Below are positions 7,684 to 16,816 of a stretch of 64,000 nucleotides of DNA, one piece after another. The notes beneath the pieces were generated by a model that was not told the DNA's origin, searched no databases, and worked only from the letters and a program-made list of their open reading frames with translations. The translations under genes were made by a program, and so were the position numbers. Every line of letters begins with the position of its first letter. Positions within the stretch are counted from its first letter, which is position 1. The stretch comes from Rhodospirillales bacterium (lineage in GTDB: Bacteria; Pseudomonadota; Alphaproteobacteria; Acetobacterales; Acetobacteraceae), in assembly GCA_025352665.1 (NCBI GenBank), contig JANXSM010000144.1, positions 37,516 through 101,515 of the forward strand. The letters run 5' to 3'.

Positions 7684-8921
7684 GCGACCCAACAAGAGAG
7701 GCAGCCTTCGATCTGCTGACGGCGACGATTGATCGTCATCGGACGCTGGAGGACGCGCTCGACCAGTTGTCCGGGATCGAGGCGCGAGATCGTGCCGCCG
7801 GGCACCGCCTGGCCGGCGCCGTGCTGCGGCGCATGGGGTCGCTGGATGCCGTGCTGGAGCCGTTGCTCAAAAAGGCACCGCCGGTCCCGGTAATGCATAT
7901 CCTGCGCATCGGCGCCGCCGGCCTGTTGCTGCTGGAAACGCCGCCGCATGCAGCCGTTGCCACCGCGGTCGGGCTCGCACGCACGCGCGGCCTGGCGCCG
8001 TTTGCAGGCCTTGTGAACGCTGTGCTGCGCCGCGTGGCCGAAGCCGGCCAGACGGGGCTGGAAAGCCTGGACGGTCCGCGGCTCGACACGCCGGCCTGGC
8101 TGTGGACTGCCTGGGGCTCGCAGGCGCGTGCCATCGCGCAGGCCCATTTGGTGGAGGCACCGCTCGACCTCTCGCTGCGGCCTGGCGCTTCGGGGCCCGA
8201 GGGAGCGGAGCTGCTGCCAACCGGCGGCTGGCGCTGCCCGCCGCAGACCCGCGTGACCACGCTGCCCGGTTTCATCGAAGGTGACTTCTGGGTGCAGGAT
8301 GCCGCCGCCAGCATTCCGGCGCGCTTGCTCGCAGCCCAGCCGGGCGAGCGCATCGCAGACCTTTGTGCGGCACCTGGCGGCAAAACCGCGCAGCTTGCCT
8401 ATTCGGGGGCGCATGTCACCGCTGTGGAGAACCATGCCGGGCGCATCGCCCGACTGCGCGAGAACCTGGCCAGGCTGCGGCTGGAGGTCGAAACCGTCCA
8501 GGAGGACGCCGCACTTTGGAACCCGCCCGCGCCCCTCGATGCTGTTCTGTTGGACGCACCCTGCAGCGCCACCGGCACCATTCGCCGACACCCTGATGTT
8601 ACACACCACAAGCGCCCGCGCGACGTGCAAGCCATGGTGGTGCAGCAGGACCGGCTGTTGGAAGCCGCCTGTGCCATGCTGCGGCCTGGTGGCCGGCTGA
8701 TCTACGCCGTCTGTTCGCTGCAGCCGGAAGAGGGCGCGGCGCGGGTGGATGCCGCCATCCGCCGGCTCAGCCTGACGCCGTCGCCTTTCACCGCCGCGGA
8801 AATGGCGTTTCTGCCGGAAGCGCTGACGCCGGCCGGTCACGTCAGGACGCTGCCGTCGTTCTGGCCGCAGCGCGGCGGCATGGACGGGTTTTTCGTCGCC
8901 CGCATGATGCGCCAGGAATGA
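7680..8921 (+). CDS. rsmB: 16S rRNA (cytosine-967-C5)-methyltransferase
   Basis: 413-residue RsmB/Fmu enzyme that makes m5C967 on 16S rRNA during 30S assembly. The N-terminal NusB-like helical domain (about residues 1-140) contains EAAFDLLTATIDRHRTLEDAL. The C-terminal SAM methyltransferase domain has the motif DLCAAPGGKTAQLAY for SAM binding. DAPCSATG carries C295 (motif IV) and YAVCSLQPEEG carries C345 (motif VI, the expected nucleophile). Length matches the family. It is followed by rpe and then a heparinase-family gene and purH, a common alphaproteobacterial order. The Shine-Dalgarno is weak and the start overlaps a small upstream frame. Confidence 0.95.
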   Translation: MSDPTREAAFDLLTATIDRHRTLEDALDQLSGIEARDRAAGHRLAGAVLRRMGSLDAVLEPLLKKAPPVPVMHILRIGAAGLLLLETPPHAAVATAVGLARTRGLAPFAGLVNAVLRRVAEAGQTGLESLDGPRLDTPAWLWTAWGSQARAIAQAHLVEAPLDLSLRPGASGPEGAELLPTGGWRCPPQTRVTTLPGFIEGDFWVQDAAASIPARLLAAQPGERIADLCAAPGGKTAQLAYSGAHVTAVENHAGRIARLRENLARLRLEVETVQEDAALWNPPAPLDAVLLDAPCSATGTIRRHPDVTHHKRPRDVQAMVVQQDRLLEAACAMLRPGGRLIYAVCSLQPEEGAARVDAAIRRLSLTPSPFTAAEMAFLPEALTPAGHVRTLPSFWPQRGGMDGFFVARMMRQE

Positions 8922-9010
8922 GCCGACGCATCTAGCCTGTGGGCACGGCGGAGTGCCGTGCGGGCGCGGCAGGTTGCCGGCCACGCCCGCACCTGTCTAA
9001 AACATGGGCC

Positions 9011-9679
9011 ATGAATCCGCGCATCATTATCGCCCCGAGCCTGCTGGCAGCCGACTTCTCCCGCCTGGGGGAAGAGGCCCGCGCCGTTGAGGCTGCCGGC
9101 GCCGACTGGCTTCACCTTGATGTGATGGACGGGCATTTCGTGCCCAACATCACCTTCGGCCCGCTGGTGGTGAAGGCGCTGCGGCCGCACACCACCCTGC
9201 CGCTCGACGTTCACCTGATGATCGCGCCGGTCGACCCGTTTCTGGATGCCTTCGCCGAGGCGGGTGCGGACCACATCAGCATCCACGCCGAGGCCGGGCC
9301 GCATCTGCACCGCTCGCTGCAACGCATCCGGGCGCTGGGCAAGAAACCCGGCGTGGTGCTGAACCCCGCCACTTCAGTGGACTCGGTGCTGTGGGTGCTC
9401 GATCTCGTCGATATCGTGATGGTGATGACGGTCAATCCAGGGTTCGGCGGCCAGGCCTTCATCGAAGGCCAGGTGCCCAAGGTGGCAGCCCTCAGGCGCG
9501 CCATGGATGCGACCGGGCGGCATATCCACTTGCAGATCGACGGCGGCGTGACCTCTGACACCGCACCTCGGCTGATCGCTGCGGGTGCGAACGCGCTGGT
9601 TGCTGGCACCGCCGTGTTCGGCAAACCCGATTATGCGGCGGCCATCCAGGCCATCCGCGCGGCAGCGCCTGCCAGATGA
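9011..9679 (+). CDS. rpe: ribulose-phosphate 3-epimerase
   Basis: 222-residue TIM-barrel enzyme interconverting ribulose 5-phosphate and xylulose 5-phosphate in the pentose phosphate pathway. Motifs are IAPSLLAADFSRLGEE, LHLDVMDGHFVPNITFGP (metal and substrate ligands), PLDVHLMI, VMTVNPGFGGQAFI and QIDGGVTSDTAP. An in-frame upstream extension to 8939 lacks similarity; ATG 9011 matches the family start. The ATG of the next gene overlaps its stop. It would act on xylulose 5-phosphate made by the xylAB operon at 56521-59306. Confidence 0.96.
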   Translation: MNPRIIIAPSLLAADFSRLGEEARAVEAAGADWLHLDVMDGHFVPNITFGPLVVKALRPHTTLPLDVHLMIAPVDPFLDAFAEAGADHISIHAEAGPHLHRSLQRIRALGKKPGVVLNPATSVDSVLWVLDLVDIVMVMTVNPGFGGQAFIEGQVPKVAALRRAMDATGRHIHLQIDGGVTSDTAPRLIAAGANALVAGTAVFGKPDYAAAIQAIRAAAPAR

Positions 9680-11265
9680 GCCGCGATCCGACCCGCTGGA
9701 TCCGGCGCACCCTGGCGCGTTTGCCGCAGTTTGGCATGTCGCGCGTGCCCGACGCACCGCTGCCCCATGTGCGCGATCCATGGCCGGGCGATGCGTTGCG
9801 CGGCGCCAACCTGCTGCGCGGGGAGATCGAGCTCGGCGGCGTGGTTGGACGGCTGATGCCCGGCGGTTTCGACACGTTGAGCGGGCCCCCCGCGTTGCGC
9901 GCCGCGGCGCATAGTTTCGTGTGGCTGCGCGACCTGCGGGCGCTGGGCACCGACGCCGCCCGGGTGCAGGCGCGCGCCTTGGTTGGCGAATGGATCGGGG
10001 CTGCCTCCCTCGAACGTCTGGCGCAGCGCCCGGATGTCGCCGGCAGCCGCATCACCGCCTGGCTCGCCCATTATGATTTCTTTGCAGCCTCCGCCGACGA
10101 CGGGTTTCGCCAGGCGTTGATGGCCCGGCTGGTAGGCGACGCCCGTACTCTGGCCGCGAGCCTGCCGGCCGAGGAGATGGACGGCCGCGCGCTCACCGCG
10201 GTGAAAGGCCTGGTCGCCGCAGGCGTGGCGCTGCCCGAGCAGCCCGCGCTGCTGGCCCGTGCCCAGAAGCTGCTGCCGCAGGAGATCGGCCGCCAGATCC
10301 TGCCAGACGGCACCCATAACGAGCGCAGTCCCGGCCGGCTGTTGGTGGCCCTGCAGGACCTCACGGAAATCCGCGCCCTGCTGCAGGCCGGCCGCGCGCC
10401 GCAGCCGCCGGCGCTGGTCTCGGCGATAGAACGCATGGCACCGGCACTGCGCGCACTGCGCCACGCCGATGGCGGACTTGCTTTGTTCAACGGCACGCGT
10501 GAGGAAAACCCCGCTCTGATCGAGGCGGTGCTGACCGAGGCCGGCCGCGCCGGCCGTGTGCCCAACACCATGATCGAAGGCCGGTTCGAGCGTCTGGCCG
10601 CCGGGCGCAGCCTGCTGATCGCCGATGTCGGCGCACCCGCAGCCCCCGGGCTCGACCGGTTCGCCCACGCCGGCACCCTGTCGTTCGAGTTGTCGATCGG
10701 GCGCGACCGCATGATCGTGAACTGCGGCGGAGCCCCTGCCGCTGCCGGCGAATGGCGTGACGCCTCGCGCGCCACCGCGGCGCATTCGACCCTGACCATC
10801 GCCGACACCAGTTCGAGCGAGCTTACCGAAAGCGGCCTCGGCCGCAGGCCAGAGCAGGTCGAGGACCAACGCCAGGAGGCCAACGGCGCCCATTGGCTGG
10901 AGGCCAGCCACGACGGCTGGCGCCGCCCCTTTGGCGCCGTCCATCGCCGCCGCCTGTATATGGCCGAAAGCGGCGACGACATTCGCGGCGAGGATGTGGT
11001 GGAGGCGGCGACCCCGCAGCCCTACATCATCCGCTTCCATCTTCACCCCAGCGTCGACGCCAGCCTGCAGCAAGATGGCGAGGCCGTGCTGCTGCGCCTG
11101 CCCGCAGGCTCCGGCTGGCGGCTGCGGGCGGACGGTGCGAAGATTTCGCTTGAGGAAAGTGTCTATCTCGGTGGCGCCACGCCGCGCCGGGCCGAGCAGG
11201 TGGTGCTGACCGGCTACCAGGACGGCGAGCAACAGGTGAAGTGGGCCATCACCCGCGTGGGCTGA
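9676..11265 (+). CDS. heparinase II/III family protein
   Basis: 529 residues, overlapping the rpe stop by 4 bases. The N-terminal half is alpha-helical, with WLRDLRALGTDAARVQARALVGEWI and LPDGTHNERSPGRLLVALQDL. The C-terminal half matches the heparinase II/III beta-sandwich: FAHAGTLSFELSIGRDRMIVNCG and AAHSTLTIADTSSSEL, where HSTL is a family hallmark. No signal peptide is evident at the N-terminus. The family comprises polysaccharide lyases for acidic glycans, but members in this conserved alphaproteobacterial position (next to rsmB and purH) have no established substrate. The neighbouring glycosyltransferase suggests a glycan-related role, as an inference only. Confidence 0.85.
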   Translation: MSRDPTRWIRRTLARLPQFGMSRVPDAPLPHVRDPWPGDALRGANLLRGEIELGGVVGRLMPGGFDTLSGPPALRAAAHSFVWLRDLRALGTDAARVQARALVGEWIGAASLERLAQRPDVAGSRITAWLAHYDFFAASADDGFRQALMARLVGDARTLAASLPAEEMDGRALTAVKGLVAAGVALPEQPALLARAQKLLPQEIGRQILPDGTHNERSPGRLLVALQDLTEIRALLQAGRAPQPPALVSAIERMAPALRALRHADGGLALFNGTREENPALIEAVLTEAGRAGRVPNTMIEGRFERLAAGRSLLIADVGAPAAPGLDRFAHAGTLSFELSIGRDRMIVNCGGAPAAAGEWRDASRATAAHSTLTIADTSSSELTESGLGRRPEQVEDQRQEANGAHWLEASHDGWRRPFGAVHRRRLYMAESGDDIRGEDVVEAATPQPYIIRFHLHPSVDASLQQDGEAVLLRLPAGSGWRLRADGAKISLEESVYLGGATPRRAEQVVLTGYQDGEQQVKWAITRVG

Positions 11266-11401
11266 AGGGGAGACCGGCTGGTGCGGCTTAGACTCCCACG
11301 GCTGGTGCTGCGTTGGTGATCGGCTCGGTCACGAGAGTGCTGGCCCAGACGGTCCAGCGTCACGCACCCGAGGCTGCACACATGCCGCGCGCTGTCTGCG
11401 C

Positions 11402-12502
11402 GTGAAGATCGTCGAAATCACCAATGTTGATTTTTCGCTGCGGCATTTCCTGCTGCCGCTGATGCGTGAGCTGCGCGCGCGCGGCCATGAGGTGATCGGC
11501 GTGTCGGCCGAGGGTCCGTTGCTGGAGGTGGCCCGCGGCGAAGGGTTTCGCATCGTGGCGCTGCCGTTTGTGCGCAGCGTCTCGCCGCTGGCACAGTGGC
11601 GGGCGTTCAAGGCTCTCGTGGCCTTCCTCCGGGCCGAAAAACCCGACCTCGTGCACGGCCATATGCCGATCAGCGGCTTCATTGCGCGCATCGCTGCCCG
11701 CGTCGCCGGGGTGCCGAAGGTCGCCTATACCTGCCACGGCTTCCTGTTCCATCAGCCAGGCCGCTGGCCGCGTCGGGCCGCTTCATTCCTCATGGAATGG
11801 ACGGCGGGGCAGTTGACCGACGTGTATATGACCGTCTCGGCCGAGGAGGCTGCCGATGCGCGCAGGCTGCGCATCAACCGGCACAGCATCGCGGTCGGCA
11901 ACGGGCGCGATCCCCGGCGTTTCCATTCCGATCCCGCCGCCCGCGCCCGCATCCGTGGCGGGTTCGGCATTCCCGATGACCGTGTTGTCATCGTCGTCGT
12001 CTCCCGCATTGTGCGCCACAAGGGCTACCCCGAGCTGCTCGCCGCGATGGCCGGCGTCGATGCCGAGCTTTGGGTGATCGGCGAGCGCCTGGCGTCTGAC
12101 CACGGCGAGGACATGGAGCCTTATTTTGCGGCCGCCGGCCTTGGCGCGCGGCTGCGCCGGCTCGGCTATCGCGACGACACCGCGGCGCTGTTGGCGGCGG
12201 CCGACATCTTCACGCTGCCAAGCCATTTCGAGGGCCTGCCGATGTCGATCATCGAGGCGATGCTCACTGGTCTGCCGGTGGTTGCGACCAATATTCGTGG
12301 CCCGCGTGAGCAAGTGGTGGAAGGGCTGACCGGCTTCCTGGTGCCGCCGGCCACCGTGGCCTCGCTCGCAGCAGCTCTCGGCCGGCTGGTCGCAGATGCG
12401 AGTCTGCGCCACCGCATGGGCGAGGCCGGCCGTGCCCGGGCGGTGGCGCGTTTCGACGAGGCAGATGTGCTGACGCGCACCCTGGATTTGCTCGGCGCGT
12501 AG
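11402..12502 (+). CDS. GT4-type glycosyltransferase
   Basis: 366-residue GT-B fold enzyme, likely transferring a sugar from a nucleotide donor to a surface glycan or lipid-linked acceptor at the inner face of the membrane. The N-terminal Rossmann half contains LRARGHEVIGVSAEGPLLE and KPDLVHGHMPISGFIARI. The C-terminal donor-binding half contains VVSRIVRHKGYPELLAAM, ADIFTLPSHFEGLPMSIIEA and the following TGLPVVATNIRG, the GT4 E-x7-E region. The start is GTG at 11402. It is separated from the heparinase gene by 136 bases in which I see no gene. The acceptor is unknown. Confidence 0.85.
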   Translation: MKIVEITNVDFSLRHFLLPLMRELRARGHEVIGVSAEGPLLEVARGEGFRIVALPFVRSVSPLAQWRAFKALVAFLRAEKPDLVHGHMPISGFIARIAARVAGVPKVAYTCHGFLFHQPGRWPRRAASFLMEWTAGQLTDVYMTVSAEEAADARRLRINRHSIAVGNGRDPRRFHSDPAARARIRGGFGIPDDRVVIVVVSRIVRHKGYPELLAAMAGVDAELWVIGERLASDHGEDMEPYFAAAGLGARLRRLGYRDDTAALLAAADIFTLPSHFEGLPMSIIEAMLTGLPVVATNIRGPREQVVEGLTGFLVPPATVASLAAALGRLVADASLRHRMGEAGRARAVARFDEADVLTRTLDLLGA

Positions 12503-12517
12503 GTCTATGCCCGCGCG

Positions 12518-14092
12518 ATGACCGACATCGTTCCAATCCGACGCGCCCTGATCTCCGTTTCCGACAAGACGGGGCTGCTCGAGCTCGCAGCCGTGCTGGC
12601 CCAGGCCGGCATCGAGATCCTCTCCACCGGCGGCTCGGCCAAGGCGCTGCGCGACGGTGGTTTCGCCGTGGTCGAGGTGTCCGATCACACCGGCTTTCCG
12701 GAGATCCTGGATGGGCGGGTAAAGACGCTGGTGCCGCAGATCCACGGTGGCATTCTGGCAAGGCGGGACGTGGCGGAGCATCTGGCGCAGATGGCCGAGC
12801 ACAGCATCGCGCCGATCGATCTCGTGGTGTCCAACCTGTATCCGTTCGAGGCGACGGTGGCGCGCGGCGGCAGCTTCGAGGATTGCGTCGAGAACATCGA
12901 CATCGGCGGACCGACGCTGATCCGCGCCGCCGCCAAGAACCATAAGTTCGTCACTATCGTGACCGAAATTGCGCAATACGCGGCGGTGCAGGCGGAGATC
13001 GGCGAGCACAGCGGCACCTCGCTTGCCACCCGCCGCAAGCTGGCCGCCGCCGCCTATGCGCGGACATCGGCCTACGACAGCGCCATTGCCGCCTGGTTCG
13101 CAGGGCAGCTCGGCGACACCTTCCCCGACCGGATGACCCTGTCCGGCAGTCTGCGGCAGACGTTGCGCTACGGCGAGAATCCGCATCAGGCGGCGGCCTT
13201 CTACACCAATGGCGATCGCGCAGGCGTAGCCACCGCGCGCCAGGTGCAGGGCAAGGAGCTGTCCTACAACAACCTCAACGACACCGACGCCGCGTTCGAA
13301 TGCGTCGCCGAGTTCGAGGCGCCGACGGTTGTCATCGTCAAACACGCCAACCCCTGTGGCGTCGCCTCCGCCGAAACACTCGAAGAGGCCTGGCAGCTGG
13401 CGCTGCGCTGCGACCCGGTTTCGGCCTTCGGCGGCATCGTGGCGCTGAACCGTACGCTCGACGAAGCGACGGCCACGCGGATCGCCGCAATCTTTTCAGA
13501 GGTGATCGTGGCGCCGGATGCGACCGAGGGCGCGCGCACCGTGCTCGCCCGCAAGAAGAACCTGCGGCTGCTGCTGACCGGCAGCCTGCCCGACCCCGGC
13601 GCGCCTGGCCTGTCGATCCGGACCATCGCCGGTGGTTTCCTCGCCCAGACGCGCGACGCCGGCCGCATCTCCCGCGCCGATCTGAAAACCGTGACCCGGC
13701 GTGCGCCGACCGAGGCGGAGCTGGACGATCTGCTGTTCGCCTTTCGGGTGTGCAAGCACGTGAAGTCCAACGCCATCATCTATGCCAAGGATCGCGCCAC
13801 CACCGGGATCGGCGCCGGCCAGATGAGCCGTGTCGATTCTGCGCGCATCGCCGCCTGGAAGGGGGCCGAGGCTGCCACTGCCGCGGGCCTGGGCGCGCCA
13901 CTGACGCAAGGCAGCGTGGTCGCGTCTGACGCATTCTTCCCCTTTGCCGACGGCCTGGAAGCAGCTATCGCGGCGGGTGCGACCGCGGTCATCCAACCCG
14001 GTGGCTCGATGCGCGACGCCGAGGTGATCGCGGCCGCCGATGCGGCGGGGATCGCGATGGTGCTGACAGGGATGCGACACTTCCGCCACTGA
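12518..14092 (+). CDS. purH: bifunctional AICAR transformylase/IMP cyclohydrolase
   Basis: 524 residues, full length. It catalyses the last two steps of IMP synthesis. The N-terminal MGS-like cyclohydrolase domain (about 1-150) has [48 protein letters not shown] and [11 protein letters not shown]. The C-terminal transformylase domain has [34 protein letters not shown] (catalytic Lys-His), [18 protein letters not shown] and [20 protein letters not shown]. It uses 10-formyl-THF made by FolD. A compound inverted repeat follows the gene. Confidence 0.97.
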   Translation: MTDIVPIRRALISVSDKTGLLELAAVLAQAGIEILSTGGSAKALRDGGFAVVEVSDHTGFPEILDGRVKTLVPQIHGGILARRDVAEHLAQMAEHSIAPIDLVVSNLYPFEATVARGGSFEDCVENIDIGGPTLIRAAAKNHKFVTIVTEIAQYAAVQAEIGEHSGTSLATRRKLAAAAYARTSAYDSAIAAWFAGQLGDTFPDRMTLSGSLRQTLRYGENPHQAAAFYTNGDRAGVATARQVQGKELSYNNLNDTDAAFECVAEFEAPTVVIVKHANPCGVASAETLEEAWQLALRCDPVSAFGGIVALNRTLDEATATRIAAIFSEVIVAPDATEGARTVLARKKNLRLLLTGSLPDPGAPGLSIRTIAGGFLAQTRDAGRISRADLKTVTRRAPTEAELDDLLFAFRVCKHVKSNAIIYAKDRATTGIGAGQMSRVDSARIAAWKGAEAATAAGLGAPLTQGSVVASDAFFPFADGLEAAIAAGATAVIQPGGSMRDAEVIAAADAAGIAMVLTGMRHFRH

Positions 14093-14124
14093 ACGGGCTG
14101 TGCCGTCTGTCGCGTGCCGATTGT

Positions 14125-14210
14125 CTTCCGGTCGACGGCACGGCCTCAAGGGCAAGGCCGCCTACGGCGGTCGCAAGCGCGACCCTTGACCCCGCACCGT
14201 CGCCCGGAAG
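14125..14210. repeat. nested inverted repeat after purH
   Basis: The outer arms CTTCCGGTCGACGG (14125-14138) and CCGTCGCCCGGAAG (14197-14210) pair over 14 positions with one mismatch. Seven bases in on each side, TCAAGGG (14146-14152) pairs with CCCTTGA (14183-14189). Smaller hairpins (CCGCC/GGCGG and GGTCGC/GCGACC) compete in the centre. It lies between the convergent purH and carboxypeptidase genes. There is no T-run, so it is an unusual bidirectional terminator, an extragenic repeat or a structured RNA. Confidence 0.6.
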
Positions 14211-14290
14211 AGCGGCTCACATCGACAGAATGAGCGGATCTGCACACCCTGTCATGCTCTCGATGTCAGCGCTCTTTCCGCCCAGCTCTC

Positions 14291-15796
14291 TCAGGTTAGA
14301 TAACGCGCCGTCAGATGCGCCTCGAAATCGCGGGGATCCAGCGGCTTGCCGGTTGCATGGCGCAGCAGATCGTTGAACCCGTAAAGACTGCCCTGCCCAT
14401 GCACCTTCTCGCGCAGCCAGCCCAGCAGCGGCGCCAGATTGCCCTGTGCAAGCGCTGCATCAAGCCCCCCCACGTCACGCCGTGCAGCCGCCATCAGCTG
14501 GGCCGCGGCCATCGCCCCCATGGAATAGCTGGGGAAATAGCCGACCAGCCCGTCGTACCAATGAATGTCCTGCAGCACGCCCTGCGCGTCGTCCGGGGGC
14601 GTGATGCCGAGCAGGGCGTGCATCCCCTCGTTCCAGGCGCCCGGCAGATCGGCCACCGCGAGATCGCCTGAGATCAGCGCCTGTTCAAGGCGGAAGCGCA
14701 GGATGACATGGGCGGGATAGGTCATCTCGTCCGCATCCACGCGGATGAACCCGCGGTGCACCTGGCGCAGCGCACGGCCCAGGTTTTCAGGCGCGTAAGG
14801 TGCGGCCTCACCACCGAAGGTTTCGTGCAGCTGCGGGCCGAGCCACGACAGATAGGCATCGGACCGGCAGGCCTGCATCTCCACGATCAGCGACTGGCTT
14901 TCGTGCGCCCCCATGCCCGCCGCATTACCGACCGGCTGGCGTGCGAACGCCGTGGGCAGGCCACGTTCATACAAAGCGTGGCCGGTCTCGTGCATCACGC
15001 CCATCAGCGCCTGGTGGAAACTGTCGGTGCGGTAGCGGGTGGTGATGCGCACATCGGTCGGCGTGCCGCCACAGAACGGGTGGGCGGACCGGTCAAGGCG
15101 GGAATGCTCGGCCTCCAGCCCCGCGCGCAGCGACAGGCGGCGGCAGAGCGCTTCCTGCACGTCCTCGGAAAACGGGCCCTGCGGCTGCCTGGCCGGGCCG
15201 CGCGAGGCCTGCAGTTCCTCCGCCCGCGGCAGGGCGGTGGTCAGGAATGTGGCGTAGTCGGCAAACACCGGCGCCACGTCCGCCGTGGTGATGCCGGGCT
15301 GATAGCCGTCCATCAGCGCATCGTAGGGGCTGAGGCCCAAGGCCGGCGCCAGCGCCTGGGCCTGTTCGCGGACCATGGACATAAGTTCGGTCAGCGAAGC
15401 AGCCACGGTCGAAAAATTCGCATCCGCGCGCGCGACACGCCAAATTTTCTCGCAGGCGGAACTGGCGCGGGCGAAGGTTTCCACGAGATCGCCGGGAACC
15501 GCGGTGGCGCGGGTGTGGCCGTGGCGCAACAGGCGCAGGTTCTCCTGCTCCCACACGCCCTCTGGCGGCTGGGCCTCGGCCGCGGCGAGGTCGTCGGCCA
15601 CTTCTGGCGCGGTCGCCAGCGTGTGGGCGATGCCGGCGAGCACGGCGAACTGGTCGCCCCGCGCGGCACCGCCGCCTGACGGCATCATGGCACTGGCATC
15701 CCACCCCAGCATTGATGCTGCCTCGTTGATCGTGGCGATGCGCGCGGCACGCGCCGTCAGCCGTTCATACGCGGTGGGGCGGTTGCTCTGGCTCAT
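14291..15796 (-). CDS. carboxypeptidase Taq, peptidase family M32
   Basis: 501-residue cytoplasmic zinc metallocarboxypeptidase. The HEXXH site is HETGH (H269, E270, H273), and the third zinc ligand is E299 in GAHESQSL, as in family M32. Other family blocks are TDVRITTRYRTDSFHQALMGV, IRVDADEMTYPAHVILRF and DIHWYDGLVGYFPSYSMGAM. The chosen ATG at 15796 gives MSQSNRPTAYERL, as in relatives. It lies inside the end of the SURF1 gene (32-base overlap) and has no clear Shine-Dalgarno, so translation probably depends on the upstream gene. ATG 15817 would add seven residues. Confidence 0.92.
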   Translation of the reverse strand: MSQSNRPTAYERLTARAARIATINEAASMLGWDASAMMPSGGGAARGDQFAVLAGIAHTLATAPEVADDLAAAEAQPPEGVWEQENLRLLRHGHTRATAVPGDLVETFARASSACEKIWRVARADANFSTVAASLTELMSMVREQAQALAPALGLSPYDALMDGYQPGITTADVAPVFADYATFLTTALPRAEELQASRGPARQPQGPFSEDVQEALCRRLSLRAGLEAEHSRLDRSAHPFCGGTPTDVRITTRYRTDSFHQALMGVMHETGHALYERGLPTAFARQPVGNAAGMGAHESQSLIVEMQACRSDAYLSWLGPQLHETFGGEAAPYAPENLGRALRQVHRGFIRVDADEMTYPAHVILRFRLEQALISGDLAVADLPGAWNEGMHALLGITPPDDAQGVLQDIHWYDGLVGYFPSYSMGAMAAAQLMAAARRDVGGLDAALAQGNLAPLLGWLREKVHGQGSLYGFNDLLRHATGKPLDPRDFEAHLTARYLT

Positions 15797-16454
15797 GACG
15801 GAGGCTCTTTCGGGCATAGAGGAGGAAGATGATCACCAAGGTGGCGGCGAAGCCGAACCAGGTCAGCGCATATTGCAGATGGTTGTCAGGTGGCCGGGGC
15901 AGGCTGTCGACTGGCTGTGGAAACACCCCCAGCACGGATGGCCCCATCGCCACCAAGGTGGTGGGCGCCACGCGCGCCAAGCCGAGTGCCGCGCCGATGA
16001 CCGGTGGATCCAACGTGTAGAACAGCCGCTTGGAGGGATCATCCTTCGCGCTGAACGCGCCGGCCTGCTCGGCAGGTCGCACATACCCCTCGATCGCACC
16101 CGCCGGAAACACCAGCGGCGCGCGAAGCTGGTTGGGCGCCCAGCCAAGATCGACCAGCAGCGGATCGGCACCCGCACGCTCCAACGGCACGATTACATGG
16201 GCGCCGAGCGTGTCGGCCCGCACCTCGGCGCCGTACAGCGCCACCAGGTCGGTGCGCAGGTGCCCGCTGACACTTACCTTGGCAAAGGGCGTCGGGTTGG
16301 CTGGCATCGGGATCGCCGGCAGTCGTTCCGCGGCATCGATTTGGGCAAGAATATCGGCTTTCCAGTCGCGCCGCTGGAGTTGCCAGGTGCCGAGACCGAT
16401 CAGCACCACCAGCATGACCAAGGTGGAAATCCCCGGCACGAGCAGCCGCTTCAC
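15765..16454 (-). CDS. SURF1 family cytochrome oxidase assembly protein
   Basis: 229 residues with the SURF1 layout: an N-terminal membrane segment (GISTLVMLVVLIGLGTWQLQ), a periplasmic domain, and a C-terminal membrane segment (LTWFGFAATLVIIFLLYA). Family motifs are GTWQLQRRDWK near residue 22, LVDLGWAPNQL and NHLQYALTWFGFA. SURF1 helps insert heme a into subunit I of aa3-type oxidases. It is the last clear member of the oxidase operon. Its start overlaps the DUF983 stop by 4 bases, and its end overlaps the carboxypeptidase gene. Confidence 0.9.
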   Translation of the reverse strand: MKRLLVPGISTLVMLVVLIGLGTWQLQRRDWKADILAQIDAAERLPAIPMPANPTPFAKVSVSGHLRTDLVALYGAEVRADTLGAHVIVPLERAGADPLLVDLGWAPNQLRAPLVFPAGAIEGYVRPAEQAGAFSAKDDPSKRLFYTLDPPVIGAALGLARVAPTTLVAMGPSVLGVFPQPVDSLPRPPDNHLQYALTWFGFAATLVIIFLLYARKSLRHEPEQPPHRV

Positions 16455-16816
16455 AACCCCATTTCCCGCCGACGGTGACGGTATTGCAGCGCCACCAACG
16501 CCGCCTTCAGGGGCCGCATCATGCCGATAGCCAGCACCACGCCCACGATCGGCCAGACCACGATATGCACCCAGATCGGCGGGTTGAAGCTAAACTCCAC
16601 CCACAACGCCAACCCCACGAGGATGGCGCCGAGCGGGAAGATCACCAGCGAGGCCGGCCCGTCGCCGCTGTCGTTTTCGCGCAGGTCGAGCCCGCACACG
16701 GCGCAACGGTCACGAATGGCAAGGGCGCCGGCCAAGGAAAAATCCTGGAACAGCGCCCCTTTGCCGCATTGCGGACAGCGGCAGCGAAGGGCCGCTGTCA
16801 GGATTGGAACGGTCAC
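16451..16816 (-). CDS. DUF983 small membrane protein
   Basis: 121 residues. The N-terminal part has two CxxC pairs (CRCPQCGKGALFQDF and DRCAVCGLDL), suggesting a zinc ribbon. Two membrane helices follow (VIFPLGAILVGLALWVEF and WVHIVVWPIVGVVLAIGMM). DUF983 genes regularly sit between coxC and SURF1 in alphaproteobacteria, so a role in oxidase biogenesis is likely but undefined. The GTG at 16816 overlaps the ctaE stop as GTGA, and the end overlaps SURF1. The longer open frame upstream is shadow sequence. Confidence 0.85.
   Translation of the reverse strand: MTVPILTAALRCRCPQCGKGALFQDFSLAGALAIRDRCAVCGLDLRENDSGDGPASLVIFPLGAILVGLALWVEFSFNPPIWVHIVVWPIVGVVLAIGMMRPLKAALVALQYRHRRREMGL

Noticed and set aside
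7176..8984. 602-codon minus-strand frame across the tRNA and rsmB
   Set aside because: It runs through a tRNA gene and opposite a complete RsmB; no protein motif.
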